Assembly (NCBI GenBank): GCA_934047225.1 | Contig: OW203986.1 | Span: 27,159,221 to 27,223,220 of the forward strand | DNA from: Ypsolopha sequella | Taxonomy: Eukaryota; Arthropoda; Insecta; Lepidoptera; Ypsolophidae | Length of the DNA: 64,000 nucleotides | Direction: 5' to 3' | Part shown: positions 23,988 to 33,995 of the stretch, one piece after another | How positions within the stretch are numbered: the first letter of the stretch is position 1 | Layout: each line of letters opens with the position of its first letter | Position numbers and translations under genes: made by a program | The notes under the pieces: generated by a model | Database searches by the model: none | Told to the model about the DNA's origin: nothing | What the model saw: the letters and a program-made list of their open reading frames with translations, nothing else

Positions 23988-24110
23988 ATGCGAGCGCGGT
24001 CGAGCGATTCTAGCCTATTTTAAAAAATTAATATCTCGAAAACTACTTATCGTATCGAAGTAATTGTTTCGATGACTTTTATCTTATTTTATAGACTATA
24101 TGATAAAATA

Positions 24111-24512
24111 AAAAATAAAACAAACCATTTTTCTCCATTGTATGAGTACGTTGTATAAGTTATGTAAATCATGCATACAGAAACTTTATACCCTAAAATG
24201 ATAAAAATAAATAAACAGACAACACTGACTTGCAGATCGACCAAACTTATACAAAAAAACATAACAAACATCTGACTCAAAAAATGCTTAATTCTAGACT
24301 CAAATTAAAACGCACACATAATCTAACATTTTCTCTCAATTCACCTCACAAATCCTCCCCCACGCACACAAACACCTTCTATCTCTATCTTACCCACATA
24401 CACATCCTCACTTCATTCAAAAGTTTAGTTTTTAAGAAAGTAGTTTTGCCTTTATTGATATTCTCATTGTCATCTTGTAAATATTATCTGTCATCCTGTC
24501 ATCATTACTTAT
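24111..24512. other. Nothing recognised
   Basis: A- and C-rich segment with no supported gene. Confidence 0.35.
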
Positions 24513-24560
24513 TACTCCATATGATGCCGGGCCCAGTGGGGCCCGAAATATATCTTGGAT
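24513..24560 (+). ncRNA. Degraded hammerhead-like motif, ATATAT family
   Basis: ATGATGC (box with first C lost), stem II CGGGCCC...GGGCCCG, then GAAATATATC. Stem I pairing is weak. Confidence 0.35.
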
Positions 24561-25154
24561 TTGATCATGATGTTTTTTTGTACCTGATGACCTATATAAT
24601 TATATATCAAAAAAATTAGTAAAATTATACATACTATAGTCCGTGTTTTTATACTTGACGAAAGTGCTAAACAACAATGGCGTACCAATAAAATTTGACA
24701 TTTCGTAGGGATGGGTAGCGATGCGCAATGACGGATATTTTTATCGATTGTCTCGATTAATCGCGATTATTTTTTCGAAGTCGACTAAATATTTCGCCGT
24801 CCTATACATTTCCATATTAACTAAGTTCTCGTACGCGAACAATATTTTAAAACATGTAACCAACTAGCGGACACCCTGCGGCGTTGCTTGCGTGGATCCC
24901 ATATATCTCAGACCCGGGGGAATTTCGAAAAATCCTTATTCCTTGTCCAAATTATAAAGGGAACCTCTATACAATATTTCAGCTTTCTAGGAGCAAAGAT
25001 TTGAGCTGGGTGTTGATGAGTCAGTTAGTGAGTAATCTTCTCTAAATATTTGTGATGATTATAGTATGATGATAATAAAACTTATTTAAAAAACCTTTAG
25101 GATTTGTTTTTTTTTTCCTTTTATGCCAACTTTATGGATTTTAGACTATTGTCT
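24561..25154. other. No gene; possible decayed repeat at 24865-25080
   Basis: The segment 'TAGCGGACACCCTGCGGCGT' TGCTTGCG has the GC-rich style of interspersed insect repeats, but I found no second copy in this window. Confidence 0.3.
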
Positions 25155-25244
25155 TCAGTCGTTCGTTCGGAGCGAAGCAGAGTAGACGCGAAGTCGCACA
25201 TATTCAGTTGCTATAAAAGTGAATCTACCCTACCATAGTGCGAA

Positions 25245-26228
25245 ATGGCCAAATGCGCAAAATGTGCCAAGTTAGTGAGCAAGAAGTGTCCTGGACTCCA
25301 ATGCAGTAAATGCTCCAAGTGGTTACATGCACAATGCGCATCAATATCCACGGATCAGCTTAATGCACTCAACTCAACGGACTCCGTGGACTGGAAATGC
25401 AGTTCTTGCAACAGCAATGGCCGACAAAAACGCTTGTCGTGCATTTTGCCAGAGGCTGACGATGAAGAGGGAACGGATACCGAACAGCAGCAAATACACA
25501 CACAACCTGGCGAGTTGAACAAACAATTACTTAACGACATACGACGGGAGGTAAGAGAAACAATTCGTCTGGAACTACAAAACTCTCTTTCATTTTTCTC
25601 CGAGAAAATAGATGAGTATGAACAAAAAATTAACCAATACGAACAAGATATGATAAGTATGGAAAAACAAAACTACGAAATAAAAAACATATGTAAGAAC
25701 ATTAACCTGAAAAATGAAGTCCTGGAACAGCGAATTAACTTGCTGGAGCAAACATTAATCAAAAACAATCTTGAAATATGTGGGATAAAAGAGGAAAATA
25801 ACGAGAACCTTCAGGAGATAGTAAAAGAGATATGCTCTAAGATTGAACAGAAAACAGAAGATATAATCAAGATTTATAGAAAAAAACAAAACCATTCGCA
25901 GATCAATAATAAACAAGTCACCCCTTCAGCAATAACAGTCATTCTACGCGACGGATGCCGGGACCAATGGCTAAATAAAGCGAAAGAAAGGACCATCATT
26001 AGCAAGGACATAGGATTGGAAGGAGACACAAGAGTGTTCCTGAGGGAGTCACTCACGCCGGCGACTGCCTTTCTTCTATGGAATGCTAAAAATGAGCTGA
26101 AAGAAAAACTTAACTACAAGTTTATTTGGATAAAAAATGGTACTATAATGGCAAGAAAATCTGAAAACGATAAGTATAGTGTAATTCGATCCTTAAGTGA
26201 CATAAATAGACTGGCGACAAAGGACTAA
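25245..26228 (+). CDS. LINE ORF1 protein: PHD finger, coiled coil, FP-like C-terminal region
   Basis: 327 residues, intact. Residues 4-55 form a PHD-type zinc finger: Cys4/Cys7, Cys20/Cys23, His28/Cys31, Cys52/Cys55, with Trp50 before the last pair. Residues about 95-175 are rich in E, K, Q, L and I in heptad spacing and should form a coiled coil. The C-terminal part (about 178-327; SAITVILRDGCRDQW, VFLRESLTPATAFLLW, YKFIWIKNGTIMARK) resembles the domain shared by insect LINE ORF1 proteins and the baculovirus FP protein. ORF1 proteins of this type bind element RNA and act as chaperones. Start ATG at 25245 in CGAAATGG. It is separated from ORF2 by 49 bp. Confidence 0.8.
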   Translation: MAKCAKCAKLVSKKCPGLQCSKCSKWLHAQCASISTDQLNALNSTDSVDWKCSSCNSNGRQKRLSCILPEADDEEGTDTEQQQIHTQPGELNKQLLNDIRREVRETIRLELQNSLSFFSEKIDEYEQKINQYEQDMISMEKQNYEIKNICKNINLKNEVLEQRINLLEQTLIKNNLEICGIKEENNENLQEIVKEICSKIEQKTEDIIKIYRKKQNHSQINNKQVTPSAITVILRDGCRDQWLNKAKERTIISKDIGLEGDTRVFLRESLTPATAFLLWNAKNELKEKLNYKFIWIKNGTIMARKSENDKYSVIRSLSDINRLATKD

Positions 26229-26277
26229 ACCGAGGTATTTTATAAGTTTTATATATTGTTAATATTTGTAAACAAAA

Positions 26278-29200
26278 ATGGCGTCGTTAATGACAGAACG
26301 CAACTTTGATACTTGGAATACCTTTGTAGATTCATCAACTATAACAAATTCATCTCTTTTAACGTTTCATGTAAATATCAGATCCATGATTAAAAACTTC
26401 CATCAAATAGAATATATGATAACTAACTGTAAAAGTATTGTACATTTAATTATATTAACAGAGGCAAACATCAACGATAACTGTAAACAATTATTTCAAT
26501 TAGAAGACTACACAATGCATACCGAGCTTCGTAATTATAAAAAAGGTGGTGGTATTGTAGTATATACACATAAGAGCATAAGCTTTTGTAGAACTAACAT
26601 ATGTACTTATAACTTTGAATGCATTATGGGTGAAATATCAACAAGTTATAATTACAAATTAGGTATTTGCGCAATCTATAGGCCGCCCGATAAAAATAAA
26701 TCACTTTTCATTAACGAACTATCAAAAATAAACGAAAAATTCTCAATTAAAAACGACTATTTAATGATGGGAGATATAAACATAAATTTAAAAAATCTTG
26801 ACAACATCAGGTACAATTATTTGAACTCACTTAGTGAATTAGGACTAGAATGCGGAATAACACAATATACAAGAACCGAAAAAAAAGGCGAAATAATAAC
26901 TAGATCATGTATAGATCATATTTTCATAAGAAGTGTAGGGAATAGAGAGGTAAACACGGCGGTCATCAACATCGCACCGGCTGATCATTGCATAACCGGT
27001 TGCCTTATTAAAGACAACACGGCCGATAACACTTCGCGCCAATATAATGAGACCCTAACCAAATTAGATCATAAAAAACTAAAATTGGAATTACAAAAAA
27101 TTGTTTGGAGTGATGCCTTAAATATAAAAGATCCTAACGATATACTTAACTTTATAATTACAAAATTTAAAGACGTTTATGATACATGCAAATATAAAAT
27201 TACTAAAAACGCGGGAAAACGAAAACAGTGTGAATGGGCAAATAAAAAATTAATATATATGTGTAAAAAAAGGGATGAACTCTTTAAAATATGGAAAAAA
27301 GATCAGAGTAATGCCGAAAACCGTTTAAATTATAATAACTATAGGAATAAAACAAATAGATATACTAACTTAATTAAAAACAATTATACAAAAATGGAAA
27401 TTAGTAATAATTTCAAAAACACAAAAAAGTTATGGCAAATATTGAATAAATTATGTGGTAAAATGATAAATTCCATTGATAATATTATATGCAAAGCATT
27501 TAAAAAAGATGTCAAGTATATAACTAATAAATTTTCGAATGGTTTTAATGAAAACGTAAAAAATATATGTATAGATTGTAAAATACCCCTACTGAAAAAT
27601 AAATCATTCATAAAAAATACGGATAAAAGCATAAAAATATATAAAGCAACAAACGAAATAACTGAGAAAAATATAAAGCATTTGAATGATAAAAAAAGTC
27701 CCGGCATAGACGGAATTCGAGTAACGGACATTAAATATATAAGCAACGAATTTGTACCGGTAATCACGCATTTAATAAACCAATGCATCGAGTTAGCGAT
27801 ATATCCCGACCAAATAAAATTAGGCGTAATAAGACCAATATACAAAAGTGGAAAGCAGAATATTGTTAACAACTACAGACCAATCACAATACTGTCCAGC
27901 ATAGATAAAATTATAGAAAAATATTTTGGCCAACAAATAAAAAATTACATCCAAAAAAATAACATTATCAACAAAAATCAATACGGATTCCAGAAAAATA
28001 GAAGTACGACTCAACTATTAGCGAAATTTAGTAACGAAATTAACCAACACCTAAATGATAAAAAACACGTACTTACAATATACATTGACTTTAGCAAGGC
28101 ATTTGAAACTTTAAAATATGATACATTGTATAACCAACTAGAACAAAACGGTATACGAGGCCCGCTTCTTAACTGGATAAAAAATTACCATAATAAAAGG
28201 TTTACAGCTGTTAAAATACGAAATAAAGCGACTTCATTCCCACAGAAGAAGGCACCGCACAGGGATCAATTTTGGCACCTCTAGAATACCTATTTTATGT
28301 CAATGATATGTGTAATGTTATAAAAAAGGGTCCGTGTATCAATTTGCTGATGACACCTGCTTGATAGTGGCTAACAAGAACATTAAAGTTGCCGAAGAAA
28401 CAATGCAAGAAAACCACGACCTTCTATGCAAATGGGCACATGACGCGGGGCTAGTAATTAATTGTTTAAAAACTAAGCTTGTCCACATCAGATCTTCTCA
28501 CAATAATGTAGAAAATACGCCAAGAATACTGAGTCACGAACATCAATGCTTTCACAATAACAACAACTTTAATTGCGAATGTAGTGCGCTTGAAGTAGTT
28601 AAACAACATAAATACTTAGGTTTAATAATTGATGAACGGTTTAATTGGAGACCACATATCCAACATGTATGCCATAAATTAAGGGCCATTCAAAGTAAGC
28701 TCGCCATCTTGAAATTTAAAGTCCCCTATCAAATATTGCGACTAATTTACTTGGCTATGGCCGATTCAGTTATAGGATATGGACTTTCCAGTTACGGTAA
28801 AACATATAAAACATATGTAGAAGATATCTATAAAATACAAATTAGTATACTAAAAACAATTACACCAAAAAAAGTCAAAAACGAATGCAAAAACAATATA
28901 AAGGGTTTATTTTATTACAACAAAATTTTAAATGTTTTCGAGAAAACCAAACTACATACACTGATTGACGAGAATCATAATAAATACCAGATGATAAAAA
29001 AGAACCGGTCGGATGGATTGCGCAACCTGGATTACTTACCTTCTTTCTCGTTACCAAGATATAAAAATGTTTATGGAACAAGGACTTGGATGTACTGTTT
29101 GCCTAAAACTGTAAATGAGCTTCCTAAGGATATGCAAAACGTATACATAAACAGTAATAATTTTAGAAATAAGATAAAAAAATACTTTATGGAAAATTGA
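26278..29200 (+). pseudogene. LINE ORF2: APE endonuclease plus reverse transcriptase, two frameshifts
   Basis: Frame 1 (26278-28284) opens with an APE-type endonuclease: HVNIRSM, LTEANI (Glu), GDININL (Asp-x-Asn), SCIDHIF and ADH. The reverse transcriptase follows: SPGIDGIR, NYRPITILSS, QYGFQKNRSTTQ, and motif A IDFSKAFETL (the catalytic Asp is present; the second, usually Asp, is Glu). At about 28240 the frame moves by one base into EEGTAQGSILAPLEYLFYVND. At about 28325, in a run AAAAAAGGG, it moves again, to YQFADDTCLI (28337 onward), which continues with thumb and C-terminal region to the stop at 29198-29200. Both shifts have the sign of single-base deletions, which suggests either very recent damage or assembly error. 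Confidence 0.85.
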
Positions 29201-29390
29201 TATAACTATGTACTCTGTTTAAGATGTAAAATTAACATTTATAAGAACGTCCGCTGCTATCAGATAAACCAATAGGTTTCCGATGGTAGCTATATAACAC
29301 AACTGTTTTAAATGTAAAAACTATATGAAAATAAATAAAAAAAAAAATAAAAAAAGAAAAAAGTCGACACTTACCATAATAAACTAAAAA

Positions 29391-29690
29391 GCAGCGGTAG
29401 CTCAGCGGTAGAACGCTGAATCTCAATCTTCTGGCATGCACCAATAAGTTTTTCGGAATTGATGTGCATATTATTTGTTCTTACTTACCACTTGCTGAAC
29501 AGTGAAGGAAAACATCGTAAGGAAACGTAAAAAGCGTGTATTTGTGCCGGAAGTACAGCGATAGGGCTCACCATCCGTCACGTTGGGACGACTTTTCGTC
29601 TGTGAAACGCGGGTGTACCGAGAGTGGACTGTGACTTAAATTTCACCATTCACACTCTGAACACCTCCGACATCCTCGCGGATTCATGTC
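29391..29690 (+). repeat. tRNA-derived SINE, most complete copy
   Basis: Head 'AGCGGTAGCTCAGCGGTAGA' resembles a tRNA A box; the B-box region is altered. The body has 'CTTACCACTTGCTGAACAGT' GAAGGAAAACATCGTAAGG and 'ACGTTGGGACGACTTTTCGT', and the 3' part has 'GAGAGTGGACTGTGACTT' and 'TCCTCGCGGATTCATGTCGT'. The tail runs into a TATATA stretch. It is a useful reference for the other SINE fragments in this window. Confidence 0.75.
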
Positions 29691-30262
29691 GTGACTATAT
29701 ATATCATAAACTAATAAAATACACAATTGAATATTTTTTATAAAGTTATGCTAATGATTCTTTTAAATTAAATCTATTAAAATCTGAAAGCTTTTACTAA
29801 ACTAATATTTGAACATCTGCGACACTATAACAGCCAATCTTATTGTACAAAAAAGTGAATTCTGAAACTACGGTTGTAGAATTTTCTAAAGAGGACATAC
29901 TCGTAAATTTGTTAACCAAAACACTAGCTTTTTAGTGTTCATAAATCTTACATAACCTATACGGTAGTCTTGCCTGTAGCAACATTCATGGGCTATAAAT
30001 TGTCTTTATGACGTCGAATACCGTCCTATAAGGAAGATAGGCAGGCGTATTAGGCATATATTAGAGAAGATTTTCGCAATAATTTAGAGCTATACAAAAC
30101 TTAAACTTTAGATTTGAATACATAAAACTAAGCCTTAATTTAACAAACCTATTTGAATTTTGTAGTCCAGTTAAATTAAGGGCTTAATTATTCATAACAA
30201 CATAAAATACGAAATGTTAATTAAACCATAAACTAAATAAATTGCGTTCGTAACTGTAATTG
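29691..30262. other. Nothing recognised
   Basis: AT-rich, no supported feature. Confidence 0.4.
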
Positions 30263-30660
30263 TAGTTTATGCTACAAGGGCGAAAAGGAATAAATTACGA
30301 GGACGATTGAAAACACCAGCGTAGCGAGTGTTTTAAACGTAACCGAGTAATTTATTGCTCTTATCTTACGCCCGTGTGTCATACTACGTTTTAATGCATA
30401 GTGTGAGGAAATAAAACAAATATAATCTTGTGAACTTTAAATTATGATTGGCTCAAAAGGACTGCATCCAGAGCCGTTAAACAGTGGAAAAAAAGTATAA
30501 CATTTATGGTACACAGGAAAGGCTGCAGGTTAGCCAAATTCTCGTAAATAAATTTAAAAAATAATAATAATAAAGCCCTAGGGCAAAATAATCGACTTTC
30601 TGTTCGGTTTTGATGCATAAAAAGTGGGTCTTTACGAGCACTTGCATTGAAAAATAAATT
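30263..30660 (+). repeat. GTAGTTTATGCTACAAGGGC repeat, copy 2
   Basis: The most complete copy. The first 125 bp form a foldback (GTTTATGCTACAAGGGCG answered by CGCCCGTGTGTCATACTAC, with GAGTGTTTTAAACGTAACC between). Then 'TGGCTCAAAAGGACTGCATC', 'AGCCCTAGGGCAAAATAATC', and the end 'GAGCACTTGCATTGAAAAAT'. Confidence 0.7.
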
Positions 30661-30714
30661 ATAGAGTTGGTTAAAGGTTACCAACAAAATAACTAATAAT
30701 AATATTTGTAATAT

Positions 30715-30815
30715 TATTTATCTACTCTCATAAGGTAATTACAACACCAAAAGCGGTTTCATAAGTACTTACATTGTTTGTCCGATATTATAATATTACA
30801 GTATAACACCGAGAG
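30715..30815 (-). repeat. End fragment of the foldback-type repeat
   Basis: The reverse complement gives CGGTGTTATACTGTAATATT ... TTGGTGTTGTAATTACCTTA, matching the right ends of 2628-3125 and 11846-12290. Confidence 0.5.
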
Positions 30816-30827
30816 CTGTTATATTAT

Positions 30828-31216
30828 ACTAGCTTCTGCCCGCGGCTTCGCCCGCGTCACCTACAGGAAACGAATGTTTTTTTTTTTCTTCAGAAACATA
30901 CATAATATGCTTTCTCACTCCCTCCAATTGATTATACAAGCTGACAATATCCCAAACAAAGCTAGTCTCGCGGGCGCGTTCTCCGTCCTCGCATATTTAT
31001 TTTTCGGCCTTCTTGGCTTCCACGACGCTGTGAAGAACTTTATAATCTAAAGTCGCACAATTACTGACTGAATGAATAGATTCAGATGTTAGTGTGATAA
31101 GTATTATAGCAGGTGTGTGCCACGCCCGCGAACCCACCCGCGTTTTACCCCCTTTCTATTTTATTACTCTTCTTTAGTCACCCCCTTTCTATTTTATTAC
31201 TTTTCTTCACTGTACA
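30828..31216 (-). mobile_element. Helitron-like non-autonomous element, minus
   Basis: On the minus strand the 3' end is GCGGGCGAAGCCGCGGGC AGAAG CTAGT, a GC hairpin shortly before a CTAG-type end as in Helitrons. The interior matches 56086-56554 block by block ('ATAGAAAGGGGGTGACTAAA', 'TTGTGCGACTTTAGATTATA' AAGTTCTTC). A 33-bp piece, 'CCCCCTTTCTATTTTATTAC' TCTTC..., is tandemly duplicated at 31148-31208. The 5' end is not fixed. Confidence 0.55.
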
Positions 31217-31284
31217 GACATACCGGGTTCTACTCATTTATCAAGCCACACCCTCTTTTCTCGTCCTTGGTTCTGATTTGTTAG

Positions 31285-31515
31285 GGGCCTCAGGCACAAA
31301 ATAACCACTTACAGAAGGTTTACTCCGCATAACTAGCGAAAACAGGCGCACGCAGACATAGACGCGTACGTACGACGATCTCAGAGATACTCGGGTGAAT
31401 GCCAATACGAAATTCTGCCGAGATCATCATATGTACGCGTCTATGGATGTGTGCGTCTGTTTTCGCTCCGTCGTCGAGTCGGCCTTCTGGTTGTATCTAT
31501 TTTGTGCCTCAGGTG
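31285..31515. mobile_element. Inverted-repeat element with nested arms
   Basis: Outer arms CAGGCACAAAATA and TATTTTGTGCCTCAGG, and AGAAGG answered by CCTTCT. Inner arms AGCGAAAACAGGCGCAC and GTGCGTCTGTTTTCGCT, then ACATAGACGCGTAC and GTACGCGTCTATG. About 230 bp, non-coding. Confidence 0.65.
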
Positions 31516-31965
31516 GCAATTTCGTAAAGTACAGTGTCTAAACTTTATGAATGAGAGCTCTTTTTATCATTTTTCTTGAAATTGTTGCTTGAAAATATAA
31601 TAAATAATTTCACGCTAAAATAAAGTATTTATTTATTTTCTATATTTATTTATAATTATATAATAATAGTAGATTTTGATTCTAGTGCGAAATGATCGAA
31701 ATATTTCAAGTCACAACTGTTTTTTTTTCCGAGACGTAGTAGTCAAGGCAAAAAACAGTCGGGACGAGAAATATCGTCATTCGCACGTGTATCAAACGAA
31801 GTTTTTTAATATATCTGCGAAAAATGACAAAATTACAAGCCGATATTACATTCACAAGAAACTTTTTTGTGCCAGTGCCAAGTCTGAACTGTCTGTCAGT
31901 CTGACACTGTTGCCAATGTTTCAAAACAAAACAAACATATTTTTTTTAATTTACACTGCCCAACG
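31516..31965. other. Nothing recognised
   Basis: No supported feature. Confidence 0.35.
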
Positions 31966-32080
31966 TGTGTGAGTATGGGCAATTCTTCCAGGATGACCGC
32001 CGGAAGTGGCAAAATCTTGGAAAGGCTTATGTCCAGCAGTAGACGAAGTAGGCTGATGGATGGATGGATGATGCGACGAC
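31966..32080 (+). pseudogene. RTE-type LINE tail
   Basis: Contains 'CAGGATGACCGCCGGAAGTG' GCAAAATCTTGGAAAGGCTTATGT...CAGCAGT, encoding the D-R-x-K-W..G-x-A-Y-V-Q-Q ending with a premature stop, then a TGATGGATGGATGG tail. Same family as 7338. Confidence 0.6.
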
Positions 32081-33028
32081 ATTTTCTGTTAGAAGTATTG
32101 AGGGTCGCCTCCGCTTCGCTTCGCTCGGATCCCAATATGCACTTACATATAAACCTAACACGCCCCTCCTCGCTCCGCCCGTCCGTTGTTGCACCTATTT
32201 TCCACATTTTAGTAAAAGACTTTCAATTCAGACGTTTTAGAAAAAAAAACGGCGGCGGTTTTTCAATTTGTCGAACGGCAAATTGCAAAACAGCGAGCGT
32301 TTAGAAACTGACGACGCCGTTTGTAAACATATCTACTGCATGAGTCTTATCGCGATTCGTTGATTAATTTCAACTTTAAAAGCTTCACTTTAAAAATAAA
32401 AATGAATAAATCTCGTAATTCGTCTCAATGTCACGGAGACATTTTTATGGCAACAGGGCTGGAGGCTGGAAATTGTGGAAATTCAAAAAGTTTTAATTGC
32501 TTTCAACGATAACTCTGATGAAAGTCATCGAAATTGTAAATTTATTCGTAGCGATAAATTTTAGTTTATTTCTTAACTAGCTCTACAGCTCAGGAGTTGT
32601 TGAAAAATATGATTCGTTTAAAAATACTTGCTACTTTTAAACTGGGATCCGACGTAACATTCTAAAGGAACTTTTTCGATGGTCTTTATAAATACGATAG
32701 AGGTATTTGTTAACATGATTTTGCGTATTGCCAAAACTAGCGATAGATACTCATCCGTACGAGCAACTTTTTGCGAAGAAAAATCGTGAAAAAAACACAG
32801 TTGTTTCATACATTTTGGTCGAGTAGGTATGTAACTTTTCCTAAATGGAAAGGCCATAGACCATTCGTATATGCTCTAAGGGAAAGGCAGATTTTTTTTG
32901 CGATTTGTGTGTTGGTTCCATAATAAATATTGTTCGTATGGACGAGTACTATTACCAGTTTCCGGCTTGCGCAATATCATCTTAACACTCTGTAAGTAAA
33001 AAGCAGTCGCATAAAGATGATGAAGATT
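32081..33028. other. No gene; short shared segment at 32262-32315
   Basis: The block GCAAAACAGCGAGCGTTTAG AAACTGACGA recurs at 43636-43670 (GCACAACAGCG...). GC-richer DNA around 32090-32200 has no supported frame. Confidence 0.35.
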
Positions 33029-33180
33029 TGAAAGTTGAAATTTTGTTAGCTATTTTAGTTTTTTTAATAGAAATATAAACCAACTTTTTTCCCTTTTGCC
33101 CTGAATCCACCCCTCTCGCACTGCGCGATTTTTCGCTTGGAGTGACAGTGACAAAAATAAAATTCGCATAGCCTCTTATA
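33029..33180 (+). repeat. Right-half fragment of the TTAA-flanked element
   Basis: 'GCTATTTTAGTTTTTTTAAT' ... 'CTCGCACTGCGCGATTTTTC' GCTTGGAGTGACAGTGAC ... CGCATAGCCTCTTA, identical in order to the right halves at 43165-43566 and 49022-49445. The left half is missing. Confidence 0.6.
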
Positions 33181-33627
33181 GCTTTTTCTTTTCTTTTCTT
33201 TTATTATAGGGTTATTTAGTTTTAAATAGTTACTTTTTTGTTATTTATGCCATACTTGATTAATAAAGAAGATTGTTTGTCCACTATTATATATATATAT
33301 ATATATATATATACAGTTTACTTTATACCTTGTTTTTGTTTCAGGTATGTATCTCGCACTTTGTCCAAAATGGCTGCCCTTTGTGAGTAAATATTTTAGT
33401 GGAGATTTGACCGATGCCCACAAAGCGTGCTTGTGGTTTAATTAAAAATAAACACTGAAGGTATTTCTTAATTCCCTTTGTTGTAAAAAGGTTCTTAAAG
33501 AAAATAGGTAAAGAAAATGTCTGTGAAGTGTACGTCTCGTAGACAGTTGAGTGTTCGAGTTCCGTCAACGTGCTATAGATCTTTTTTAGTTTTTATTGCG
33601 CGGAATAACATCCAAGCAGTCTAACTA
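33181..33627. other. No gene; (TA)n microsatellite at about 33286-33313
   Basis: An AT dinucleotide run of about 28 bases. Otherwise no supported feature. Confidence 0.5.
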
Positions 33628-33666
33628 AACCCTTGATGATGGTGTAAAACCGAAACCGGTCGGGTT
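33628..33666 (+). ncRNA. Hammerhead-like motif, ACCGGT family
   Basis: Stem I AACCC (33628-33632) pairs with GGGTT (33662-33666). The box TTGATGA (33633-33639) has T for the first C. One extra T, then stem II GGT...ACC, then GAAACCGGTC (33652-33661). Near-intact. Confidence 0.5.
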
Positions 33667-33784
33667 AAATAAGCTTATAAACTGTGAAACGAGTGCTATA
33701 TAGTATAGATACGTAACGTGTTATAGGATACATCGTGTGTATGTGAAGGGCAAGAAAAACATGTTTTTTTCATCTCCATTTTCA

Positions 33785-33995
33785 TGTACGAGGCCGATTG
33801 AGGCCCCCCCCCCTGAAAAATAATTTAATTACATTTTAAATTCAAAATTCGGTTTTGGACCAACGTTTCACACAGCATATACAATTTCAGGCTTCTATCT
33901 CATTCTATGAGATATAGAGACCAGTGACATACGGACAGACAGCGGAGTGACATTACTAGGGCTCCGATTTGCCCTTTGGGTGCGGAACACTAAAA
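33785..33995 (-). repeat. AGGGTTCCG-type repeat, copy 2, minus
   Basis: The reverse complement starts TTAGTGTTCCGCACCCAAAG and continues with 'CACTCCGCTGTCTGTCCGTA' and TCTATATCTCATAGAATGAG. The right end (CTTGGCCGG) is missing. Confidence 0.55.

Larger units (their letters stand above)
19000..24110. mobile_element. ISL2EU-like DNA transposon encoding THAP-DDE transposase and YqaJ nuclease
   Basis: Two convergent two-exon genes fill the unit: YqaJ nuclease on plus, THAP-DDE transposase on minus. This pairing is the known signature of the ISL2EU (IS4EU) superfamily. Both ends have a CpG-rich subterminal stretch with an inverted GTGTGACGT (19150-19158 and 23979-23987). Further out, TAGTTTCAAAGTTATAGAC on the left loosely mirrors TAGTTTTCGAGATATT (reverse complement of the right, about 24030-24050). 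I could not fix the exact termini or target duplication, so the stated limits are approximate. Confidence 0.75.
25155..29375 (+). mobile_element. Nearly full-length non-LTR retrotransposon (LINE), CR1/Jockey-type
   Basis: A 5' leader of about 90 bp, ORF1, a 49-bp spacer, ORF2, a 3' UTR of about 130 bp and an A-rich tail (about 29330-29373). The PHD-plus-coiled-coil-plus-FP-like ORF1 and APE endonuclease/RT ORF2 fit the CR1/Jockey group. I could not identify target-site duplications. A SINE follows 15 bp after the tail. Confidence 0.8.

Noticed and set aside
27384..28014. Minus-strand frames of 64-162 codons inside the LINE
   Set aside because: Antisense shadows of the AT-rich reverse transcriptase coding sequence.
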